Below, piece after piece: positions 9,706-17,039 of a stretch of DNA of 64,000 nt. The notes under the pieces were generated by a model. It saw nothing but the letters and a program-made list of their open reading frames with translations, was not told the origin of the DNA and searched no databases. Where the stretch lies: positions 1 through 64,000 of the forward strand of contig NZ_LXEV01000018.1 of assembly GCF_001654965.1 (NCBI RefSeq), in the 5' to 3' direction. The stretch's first letter is position 1. Each line of letters begins with the position of its first letter. This stretch comes from Proteus hauseri ATCC 700826. Lineage in GTDB: Bacteria > Pseudomonadota > Gammaproteobacteria > Enterobacterales > Enterobacteriaceae. A program made the translations under genes and the position numbers.

Positions 9706-9733
9706 ATGTTTCCAGTATTGACACTGGAAACAT
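9706..9733. other. Stem-loop in the emrR-emrA gap
   Basis: A perfect 11-bp inverted repeat (ATGTTTCCAGT/ACTGGAAACAT) with a 6-base loop, 41 bases before the emrA start. No T-tract follows it in the direction of transcription, so it is not a standard terminator. It could be an operator, an RNA-stability element or an attenuator. Confidence 0.7.
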
Positions 9734-9859
9734 AGGTATAAGGTTAATCTTAGAATAATTATTAGCGTGAGGAGCAGATTATAATGGCTAATGAGTAAGT
9801 ATGTTTGCCGATTTATGGCGTAAATAGGATTAGATCAATAAAACTATTTATTCCGTTGC

Positions 9860-10387
9860 TTATTCACAGCCTTTTTCAGCTAAGGTATCGAGTTGTAACA
9901 GCAGTTTACGCATCAATGATTCTAGTTCTTTTTGTTCATGAGAGTCTAGAACTGACCAGATTTTTTTCAGACATTGATGTTGCGGCGGTAACAAGCTGTT
10001 TAAAAACTCTTCACCTGCGTCGGTAAGATGAAGATGTAAACAACGACGGTCATTGTGACTTTCGCGACGTTCTATCCAACCTTGTTTTTCTAACTCATCA
10101 GCGATACGAGTAGCATTTGTTCTAGAAGAACCTAATGCTGCACTAAGCTCTGAAGGCTGTATGCTGCGGTTTTCTGTTGTATCTAAAATCATTAGTGCCA
10201 TAAATAGCGTCTCGTTGATACCTTGAGACTTCAACATATTATTACGACTTTCAAGAAGTTTGCTTTGTACGTGCATAGAAAGGCGAGTTAACAAAATTTC
10301 TTGATAAGGAATATCCTTGTTAAGCGATTTCTGTTGTGTAGCGCGAGTGTTTAGTAATTCTTCTGTTGGCGTAAATGAGCTTTCCAT
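9860..10387 (-). CDS. emrR: MarR-family repressor EmrR (MprA)
   Basis: Repressor of emrRAB that is released by hydrophobic compounds such as uncouplers. The 175 residues match E. coli MprA closely. The winged-helix DNA-binding part is [48 protein letters not shown] (described here in pieces: recognition helix around [13 protein letters not shown], wing around RRESHNDRR). Flanking helices form the dimer and ligand region. The ATG has AAGGTG about eight bases upstream. It is the first gene of the operon and is probably autoregulated. Confidence 0.95.
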   Translation of the reverse strand: MESSFTPTEELLNTRATQQKSLNKDIPYQEILLTRLSMHVQSKLLESRNNMLKSQGINETLFMALMILDTTENRSIQPSELSAALGSSRTNATRIADELEKQGWIERRESHNDRRCLHLHLTDAGEEFLNSLLPPQHQCLKKIWSVLDSHEQKELESLMRKLLLQLDTLAEKGCE

Positions 10388-10879
10388 TTTTAGACACCTT
10401 GTTAGTTTCGAAAATTAGGATAACTGCTGTTATCAACATGTTAAATGGTATATTAAACACACAATTTAGCAATTTTTATTATTTATAGGCACTCTATTTT
10501 TTTGATTATGCTACCTGATTCATAAATTTTATGAATGATAACACAAAAAAATGGATCGGTGCTTATCTCTTTGCAATAAGTTAACAAAATCAATTTATCA
10601 CTTATTCGACAATGAATAATAGTCTATTTGTGAAAGAATGGATCGTTTTTTACGATAATACACGTAATAAACTTATTCCATTATGTAATAGTTACATTGA
10701 TTACATTAGCATTAAGAAATTATATTTTTAATAGTTTATGGGCAAGATTGATATAATTTTCTTAATAAAGAATGAATTGATGATATACATCAATAGTAAT
10801 CACGCTGTTAAAACATTCATGTTTTATTCTGATTGGCGAGGAAGTAGAGGAATAAAATAACCATCCTTGGTAAGAATAA
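10388..10879. other. AT-rich intergenic region upstream of emrR
   Basis: Nearly 500 bases between the MFS gene end and the emrR start, both on the minus strand. It should hold the emrR promoter. A perfect 19-bp palindrome lies at 10518-10536, about 130 bases upstream of emrR. A short AAAACAT/ATGTTTT stem near 10815 is too weak to call a terminator. No coding potential was seen. In E. coli, ygaZ and ygaH occupy this position; they are absent. Confidence 0.6.
10518..10536. promoter_or_regulatory. Perfect 19-bp palindrome, operator-like
   Basis: Nine-base arms ATTCATAAA/TTTATGAAT around one central base. The size and symmetry suit a dimeric regulator, and the site is upstream of emrR. Which protein binds it is unknown; in AT-rich DNA chance is possible. 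Confidence 0.35.
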
Positions 10880-12088
10880 TTATTTAGTCTGAATAATTGG
10901 ATCATTTTTATAACCTAATAACCAGACAATCAGTCCTAAGACACCGATAACTAAACCTGCTATAGAAACACCAATCCATCCATATTGATGATAAGCATAT
11001 CCTGATAATAACGAGCCTAAAGCACCACCAATAAAGTAGCTGGTCATGTAAGCCGCGGTTAACCGGTTTCTGGCATCAGGTAAAATACGATAGATAGTAC
11101 TTTGATTGGTAACGTGTACACCCTGAACAGCTAAATCTAGCAGAATAACGCCAATAATAAAGCTTACGACACCAATCCAGTGGAAATAAGGAGCAATAAT
11201 AATAAAGCACCATGAGATAAACAAAATGATTAGCCCAACGGTTGTTGTTATTTTTCCTTTTCCTTTATCAACCCATCCACCCGCTTTGCTCGCCATTAAT
11301 GCGCCAGCAGCACCAATTAGGCCAAATAACCCAATGACGGCATCTGAATAATTAAATGGATTTGATGACAATAAAAATGCCATTGATGTCCACAATAAAC
11401 CAAAGTGTGCAAAAATAAGTGCGCCAATTAATGAGCGTGTTCTTAATACTGGTGTTGTGGCAAATAGTTTAAAAATAGAGCCTAACAGTTGAAAATAATT
11501 GAGTTCAGTTTGGCTTTTATAGGTTGGTAAGCAGCGCCATAAAGTGATCGCTAAAATAGCCAAACATACACTGGCAACCCAGAAAATTCCTTGCCAATTA
11601 GTAATGGATGCCATTAATCCTGAAACGGTTCTTGCGAGTAAAATACCAAGCAATAAACCACTCATAATAGTACCAACAGCTTTCCCTCTTTGATGAGGCG
11701 CGGCAAGCGTTGCTGCAAAAGGAACCAGTATCTGAGCGACAACGGAAAACATACCTGATAATGCTGTACCAAGTAGCATTATCCAAATATTAGAAGCCAT
11801 TGCGGTGACTAATAGGCCACTAGCGGAAATTAATGTCATGGTAATAATTAGCGAGCGACGTTCAAAAATATCGCCAAGAGGAACTAAAAGTATTAACCCA
11901 ATGGCGTAGCTTAATTGCGCTGTTGTAACAATAAAACCTGCCATCGTGGCTGAAATATCAAAATAAGTCGCGATAGAATCGAGAAGAGGTTGAGCATAGT
12001 AGTTACTGGCAACAACCATACCTGTAGCAACCGCCATTAAAAGAATAAGTCCCTTACTGAGGGAAGTTTGAGGTACTGTTTTTTCCAT
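10880..12088 (-). CDS. MFS transporter, YgaY/YnfM-like
   Basis: Twelve-helix major facilitator of 402 residues. Motif A-like sequence PLGDIFERRSL lies between helices 2 and 3, and the first helix ends with NYYAQPLLDSIA, a pattern of the YnfM/YgaY-type transporters. The substrate is unknown, although family members are putative drug or arabinose-type exporters. By position, between the proU/nrd block and emrR, it corresponds to E. coli ygaY, which is a pseudogene there; here the frame is intact. An in-frame TTG three codons upstream is possible, but neither start has a clear ribosome binding site. Confidence 0.85.
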   Translation of the reverse strand: MEKTVPQTSLSKGLILLMAVATGMVVASNYYAQPLLDSIATYFDISATMAGFIVTTAQLSYAIGLILLVPLGDIFERRSLIITMTLISASGLLVTAMASNIWIMLLGTALSGMFSVVAQILVPFAATLAAPHQRGKAVGTIMSGLLLGILLARTVSGLMASITNWQGIFWVASVCLAILAITLWRCLPTYKSQTELNYFQLLGSIFKLFATTPVLRTRSLIGALIFAHFGLLWTSMAFLLSSNPFNYSDAVIGLFGLIGAAGALMASKAGGWVDKGKGKITTTVGLIILFISWCFIIIAPYFHWIGVVSFIIGVILLDLAVQGVHVTNQSTIYRILPDARNRLTAAYMTSYFIGGALGSLLSGYAYHQYGWIGVSIAGLVIGVLGLIVWLLGYKNDPIIQTK

Positions 12089-12267
12089 AATATTCAAAGC
12101 TAATATTTAATAATGTGAATGATAGTAGCATGAGTTATTTTTTTGCGGAAAGAAATACTATGACAGATATGTTCAATTAATTTGAAATGTTAAAAGGTAT
12201 CTTGGTGATGTTATGCATTGTTTTATCTAGCAAATAGGACTATTTAATTATCACTCAATCGTTACTT

Positions 12268-12660
12268 TTAAAAGAGTAGTGTCAGTAAAAACCATCCCCA
12301 TTGAATTAAAATACCTATCAATGAAAGAGTAAATAGACGTTTGGTGCCTAGCCAACGTGCTTTCATGGTGATTTTTTTAGGGCGTGCAGGAAAAAACAGT
12401 TGTAAGCCTTCATCAAAACTTTCGTCGTCACGATAGCGATAAAGAGTACGGAAAAAACAGCTATCTAACCACAAACGAAAGAGATGATATTGGGTGAATA
12501 AAAATAATAAAGAAGCAACCAAAAGACTAAATTTACTGATAATGGCCAACGTTAAAAAAAGAAAGAAGCCTATATAAGGAAGCAGTGATAAAAACAGTAA
12601 ATAACGCCAGCTTTGGGTTAATGTAATGATGGTTTCACCGCTGGTTTTTGTTGTTAGCAT
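12268..12660 (-). CDS. Small membrane protein of the ynb-like cluster, unknown
   Basis: I do not recognise this 130-residue protein. It has two hydrophobic segments near the N-terminus (about residues 18-65, LLFLSLLPYIGFFLFL and LLVASLLFLF), a charged middle with YRYRDDESFDEG and a basic KKITMKARWLG stretch, and a final hydrophobic segment (about 110-130). It starts one base after the stop of the ynbD-like gene, so translational coupling and a shared task with the lipid-modifying neighbours are likely. The clear reading frame, coupling and membrane pattern support a real gene; its activity is open. Confidence 0.75.
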   Translation of the reverse strand: MLTTKTSGETIITLTQSWRYLLFLSLLPYIGFFLFLTLAIISKFSLLVASLLFLFTQYHLFRLWLDSCFFRTLYRYRDDESFDEGLQLFFPARPKKITMKARWLGTKRLFTLSLIGILIQWGWFLLTLLF

Positions 12661-12661
12661 A

Positions 12662-14032
12662 TTAGACTCGCTGTTGATTCTGTTGATTCTGTTGATTCTG
12701 TTGATTTTTGAGATAGTTGTTATACCAAATCTGTAGTGCTTGTTGTGTTTCTTGGTTCAAAATTACTTGAGGGCGAGCATCGTAAACCTGTTTGAGTGCT
12801 TCAGTTAAATCTTGTGCTTGACGACTATATACCAGCCAAGCAACCACTACGGTTGCGCTACGGGAATAGCCTAATTTGCAATGAATATAAACAGTGCCTT
12901 GTTGAATAAGTTTTTCCATTGATAACATTGCATTGCTAATATCATTTGGCGATAAAGGCAATAAATCGATTTGAGGCTGGGCTAAATAAAATTGTTTTTT
13001 ACTAAATTGATTTCTTGGCCATTCACAGGTTAAATCAAAAACAGCTTGTGCTTTTAAGTGATAAAGAGGGCGTCCACCCAATAGAATATTTTCTGTTATT
13101 TGGCTCGGTGTGCGGCAGTGTTTTAAATAATAGCGATAAGTACACCAAGCAAAAAAACGATAAGGTAACAGGATTATTTGTGCCGAAAGTGATACTTCGC
13201 CTTGTGACGTTTTTTGAAAAATAGTCGCGCCAGCACCTAAATAACCAAGTGTAATAAAAGTCAGTGTGATTGCCGGCCAAATAAATAACCAAAAAATACC
13301 TTGTAGTCCTACTGCGATAATATAGAAAAACAGAGCAGATAAAGCGTAGTTTTTAGCAATACGTAAACTGCGTTTGCTTGCGCTAAATTGCCATTGCCAG
13401 CGAGTTTTTATGGGGAATAAATAACAGACCAATACCCCTACAGCAAATCCCGTAATAATATCAATAAAATGATGTTGCCAAGTGGTGAGTACAGATACCG
13501 CAATTAATAGTGACCATAAATTTAGCACCCAATGCCATGATGGTGGTGTATGTGCTCTAAAGCGTAACCATATTATCCACAATAAAATAATATGTAGCGA
13601 AGGAGCTTGATTATAAGGCAAATCGAAACCTTCAAGTTGAGTAAATAACCAACCAGAAAACCCATCTGTTACAGGGCGAGTAAAACTAAATTTTAGTGGA
13701 AATAATAAAAAACCACTACAGGCAATAAAAGAGGCGGCTATCAGACGAATACCATGAATAAATTGTTCTCTTAGTGTTGTGCAAATAAACAGTGATATAC
13801 CATAAGCTAGATTAACGCTCCAATAAGGGATAATTGTCCAAGGTAAAAAGGGGATATATTTTTCCCAAGAATAAACAAAAGAAGAGACACTTGATAAGGT
13901 TGAAGTATAGGCATTTACTTGCATATAAGTTAAATAGAAAAAAGGCGCAAGGAAGAGTAGCCACAAAATACCAGTAAGCCAGATCCTTTTTTTATTTGAT
14001 GATATAGGCGTGTGAGTGTATCCACTCATCAT
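12662..14032 (-). CDS. ynbD: Membrane PAP2 / dual-specificity phosphatase, YnbD-like
   Basis: A fusion of two phosphatase types, as in E. coli YnbD. The N-terminal two thirds have about eight hydrophobic helices and the PAP2 lipid-phosphatase motifs APSLH (about residue 145) and TTWQHHFIDIITG (about 185), whose His and Asp fit the catalytic charge relay. The C-terminal part carries the Cys-based phosphatase loop HCKLGYSRS (about residues 383-391), matching HCxxGxxRS. Dephosphorylation of a lipid phosphate or phosphorylated lipid head group is the likely role; the substrate is not known. The C-terminus ends in repeated NQQ units. A 103-base gap with a long hairpin separates it from ynbC. Confidence 0.87.
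   Translation of the reverse strand: MMSGYTHTPISSNKKRIWLTGILWLLFLAPFFYLTYMQVNAYTSTLSSVSSFVYSWEKYIPFLPWTIIPYWSVNLAYGISLFICTTLREQFIHGIRLIAASFIACSGFLLFPLKFSFTRPVTDGFSGWLFTQLEGFDLPYNQAPSLHIILLWIIWLRFRAHTPPSWHWVLNLWSLLIAVSVLTTWQHHFIDIITGFAVGVLVCYLFPIKTRWQWQFSASKRSLRIAKNYALSALFFYIIAVGLQGIFWLFIWPAITLTFITLGYLGAGATIFQKTSQGEVSLSAQIILLPYRFFAWCTYRYYLKHCRTPSQITENILLGGRPLYHLKAQAVFDLTCEWPRNQFSKKQFYLAQPQIDLLPLSPNDISNAMLSMEKLIQQGTVYIHCKLGYSRSATVVVAWLVYSRQAQDLTEALKQVYDARPQVILNQETQQALQIWYNNYLKNQQNQQNQQNQQRV
12671..12706. repeat. 9-bp microsatellite at the ynbD 3' end
   Basis: Four perfect copies of CTGTTGATT (plus strand) encode the NQQ repeats at the C-terminus of the YnbD-like protein. The unit is a multiple of three, so slippage changes the tail length without a frameshift. 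Confidence 0.92.
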
Positions 14033-14058
14033 AAAATTCCTTTCTTCAATTTAGCGAC

Positions 14059-14093
14059 TAATATCGCCATATGATAACCATATAGCGATATTA
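14059..14093. other. Long stem-loop in the ynbC-ynbD gap
   Basis: Inverted repeat with 14-base arms (14059-14072 and 14080-14093) and a 7-base loop. On the minus-strand transcript all pairs form, one as G-U. No strong T-tract follows, so an mRNA-stability or partial-attenuation role fits better than full termination. Confidence 0.7.
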
Positions 14094-14135
14094 TTAGTTG
14101 ATTTATTTACGTTTTATTATTTAGACATCTTGGGC

Positions 14136-15905
14136 TTAGTGGCGTTTTGCAATTGATACGCTAAAAATACCCCAATGATCAATATGTTGATCGAGTTTTT
14201 CAAAACCAGCTTCTTCAACCAATGCGTCCATTTCTCCTTGGCTTCGACAGCGCATAATCCAAGGTTGTCCATTTTGGTGGCTTGGTAATACACGAGCAAT
14301 CATTTCAAGTTGAGGGTGCCAAGGTTGGCAAGTATAAATAAGTAAACCGCCAGAAGGGATAGCTTGGGATAACCCTTTTAGTGATTCTCTGAGTAGCTGA
14401 TTTTCAGGGAATAGTTCATAAAGTCCACTAACGATAGCTAAAGTAGGTGAAGGTGATACCGCACTGAGACTTTCGCCATCAAAAGCATTTCCTTCTTCAA
14501 AACGAACTTTATCTTCTAAGTGTCGTTCTTTTATTGCGATGCGACCTTGTTCAACGTTGATGCTGCTATAGTCACGCATCAAAATAGAATCAACTTTGCC
14601 ATAATCATTAATGGCATCAAATAAGTAACGACCTTGCCCAGCAGCAATATCCATAATATGAACAGGCATATTATTTTGTGTTAACTGTCGAATTGCATAA
14701 CGGATGGTATTTTCGATATTAATTTTGCGCTGACGAATACCTTGCCAACCAATACTATTTAAATATTGTTTATCAACAACACGGCCAAATAAACCTTTTC
14801 CTTGAGGGTGATTACGATAGACATAATCAAGTGTTGACCCTGAATCAAAGCCTTTATCATAACCCAATGCAACACCTTCAGAGGCTTTGCCTAAAGTACG
14901 CATTGAGCGACTAAGTACCTTATAGTACATTTTTTTAGGGCAAAATTTAGGTAAGGGGGTGAGTAATGAACGATAAACATCTGCACTGTGGCTCCATTTA
15001 TCTTCTTGACGATAGTCATGTTGATAAACTGGTTGAGCGAATAGCGTCTCAATAAAAGTGCGCATTTTATCTATTGCAATAATGCGATCTTTTTCGCCTA
15101 ACGTGTCATGGTAAAAACCCGGTAAAACATGTTTTTCTTTAATGGGTGTATTTAAGCGTTGGTAGAACAGATGTTGTGGTTTGGCATGTACAACGTGATC
15201 GTTACCTGAAATAAATAACTGAGTAGGTAAGGTAATTGCACTGGCATCTTCGACAACGCGGTCAGCCGTTTTATACAGCTCTAATAAAATATTAACGGCG
15301 ATAGCGCGAGTAATAAGAGGATCTTTATTAAATGAGTCAATGCGACTTTGGTCATGAGTAAGATATTTAGCTTTTACATAGGAGTTAACATAAAAAAGAC
15401 CGCGGATCTTTTGCATCAAAGCCAATCCTGTGCGAGCAAAAGGCACATAAAGTTTTACTTTAAATGCTGGAGATGCCAAAACCATGCCACGGATCTTAGG
15501 GGCATAATCATGCACCCAACCGGCAACAAGAACGGCACCAACACTTTGGCCCACAACAATGATATTTTCTAACGGAATATCATAATTAGATGATACGTAA
15601 TGAACGAATTCATCGATATCTTTTATTGATGTGCCCATTGATGGGCTATATCCCCTAGGCCCTTCATTTTTTCCATGTCCACGAGCATCCCAAGCAAACA
15701 TCGAAAAATCAGGTAAATCAAGTTCATCAACAAGGTGAGCAACACGACCAGAGTGTTCATGGCCTCGATGAAATAAAATGATTGCTTTATTTTCAGTGGT
15801 AATTTGAGAAGGCCAATAGCGATAAAAAAGTGGTGTTTTATCGCTGGTGGTAAACTCAGACTCAACCATATTCCTTTGTGTTTGGTACTGTATTTGTTGA
15901 TTCAT
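14136..15905 (-). CDS. ynbC: Bifunctional alpha/beta hydrolase / SAM methyltransferase, YnbC-like
   Basis: Two domains in 589 residues. Residues about 30-290 form a monoacylglycerol-lipase-like alpha/beta hydrolase, with nucleophile Ser121 in GQSVG, a probable acid Asp236 in SGNDHVV and His266 in FYHDTLG. Residues about 370-589 form a class I methyltransferase with SAM-binding motif I MDIAAGQGRYLFDA (about 418-431). The architecture matches E. coli YnbC. The natural substrate is unknown; lipid hydrolysis or remodelling is inferred from the neighbouring phospholipid-type enzymes. Its start overlaps the ynbA stop by four bases (ATGA), showing tight coupling. Confidence 0.9.
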   Translation of the reverse strand: MNQQIQYQTQRNMVESEFTTSDKTPLFYRYWPSQITTENKAIILFHRGHEHSGRVAHLVDELDLPDFSMFAWDARGHGKNEGPRGYSPSMGTSIKDIDEFVHYVSSNYDIPLENIIVVGQSVGAVLVAGWVHDYAPKIRGMVLASPAFKVKLYVPFARTGLALMQKIRGLFYVNSYVKAKYLTHDQSRIDSFNKDPLITRAIAVNILLELYKTADRVVEDASAITLPTQLFISGNDHVVHAKPQHLFYQRLNTPIKEKHVLPGFYHDTLGEKDRIIAIDKMRTFIETLFAQPVYQHDYRQEDKWSHSADVYRSLLTPLPKFCPKKMYYKVLSRSMRTLGKASEGVALGYDKGFDSGSTLDYVYRNHPQGKGLFGRVVDKQYLNSIGWQGIRQRKINIENTIRYAIRQLTQNNMPVHIMDIAAGQGRYLFDAINDYGKVDSILMRDYSSINVEQGRIAIKERHLEDKVRFEEGNAFDGESLSAVSPSPTLAIVSGLYELFPENQLLRESLKGLSQAIPSGGLLIYTCQPWHPQLEMIARVLPSHQNGQPWIMRCRSQGEMDALVEEAGFEKLDQHIDHWGIFSVSIAKRH

Positions 15906-16537
15906 AACGATGTATCCTTATCTTTACCTGTTAATTGTACTTCTTTTAATGCGCGATTAATGCGGTGATAACAGGTCAACAAGAGTAATAAATTGATAAT
16001 AATGAAAAGATAGAAAGTGTTTTCTGATAATGCCAACGAGGGAAAAAGGCCGATAAAAAAAGCTATTGAACCAAAAACAAATGCTCTATCGCTTTTTCCC
16101 ATGGGTCCGTCATAACGGCGAGTCGCATGAATAGTTTGTGCGAGTACGCCGACAAACTCTGTCATTATCATTAAAAATAGCGCGAGAATGATCCACCAAA
16201 AAGCGTGCGGAAAAATAAAAGCAAAAGGAAGATAAAGGGCAACATCAGAAATGACATCGCTAGTTTCATTTAATATGGCACCCAATGTACTTTTTTGATT
16301 GTGTTCTCGAGCCAGCATTCCATCGATGGCGTTGAGTGCCATACGAAAAAAAAGAATAAAAGGAAGCAATAAAAAAAGCCGAGGTGTAGGGTAAAGCAAT
16401 AATAGCCCTCCCATTGCAACTGATAAAAACAGCGCAAATAGTGTGATTTGATTAGCGCTGACCCCTCGCTGAGAAAGTTTTATAACATAAGGGCGTAATA
16501 GTGATTGGAATTTAGGTTTTAGGTCATAAATAGTCAT
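15902..16537 (-). CDS. ynbA: CDP-alcohol phosphatidyltransferase-family protein, YnbA-like
   Basis: Inner-membrane protein of 211 residues with about six hydrophobic segments, similar to E. coli YnbA (start MTIYDLKPKFQSLLRP). The family signature Dx2DGx2ARx8Gx3Dx3D is recognisable at NAIDGMLAREHNQKSTLG followed by AILNETSD, but the first and third aspartates are asparagines. These normally hold metal ions, so the activity may be altered. The usual reaction would transfer a phosphatidyl group from a CDP-lipid to an alcohol. It is first in the ynbA-ynbC-ynbD-unknown operon; the E. coli ynbB (CdsA-like) gene is absent. Confidence 0.88.
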   Translation of the reverse strand: MTIYDLKPKFQSLLRPYVIKLSQRGVSANQITLFALFLSVAMGGLLLLYPTPRLFLLLPFILFFRMALNAIDGMLAREHNQKSTLGAILNETSDVISDVALYLPFAFIFPHAFWWIILALFLMIMTEFVGVLAQTIHATRRYDGPMGKSDRAFVFGSIAFFIGLFPSLALSENTFYLFIIINLLLLLTCYHRINRALKEVQLTGKDKDTSL

Positions 16538-17039
16538 GACGCTTCCTTGTGTTCTAAAGTTTAATTATTAACCTAATACTGGTTTTTTTATTTTTAACTG
16601 ATTTTTATCTAATTGAATATCTTTATTTTTATGTTTTTTATTTGGTTCATAATTAAAGCAAAAGCAGGCATAGAAAATTGCTTGAGTAAATAATTAGATA
16701 GCGACAATAAGTCAGCAATGAAAGGTAAATGCAACATTAGTATTATCAGACAGTTCTGTGCTAGCTCTATGTGATTTTATTGAGGGAATAGAAATAATAA
16801 GTACCAAGCCAATATTTTATTTCCTTACAGTTTCCAATGAAATTAGTTTAATTAATCGCAAATATTCCTTTAAATAAAATATAACTCTAACTAATTTGTT
16901 ATTTCAGTGTAGATTACCGAATTAATTCAACTTATTAATAAAAGTAGATAATGATAATTATTATCATTATCATATTTGCGCGTTACATGATTTTCTAACT
17001 ATTTATTAATCTTATAACCATACAAAAGATACTTTTATT
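16538..17039. other. Divergent region ynbA / TonB receptor
   Basis: About 500 AT-rich bases between divergent genes, without coding potential. A perfect Fur box lies at 16947-16971, close to the receptor start. The half nearer ynbA shows no recognisable site. Confidence 0.6.
16947..16971. promoter_or_regulatory. Fur box upstream of TonB-dependent receptor
   Basis: A 25-bp perfect palindrome built from GATAATGATAAT, a central T and its exact inverse. It contains repeated GATAAT hexamers of the Fur consensus. Its right end is 68 bases before the receptor ATG, where it would overlap or adjoin the promoter, so iron-dependent repression is strongly predicted. Confidence 0.93.
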
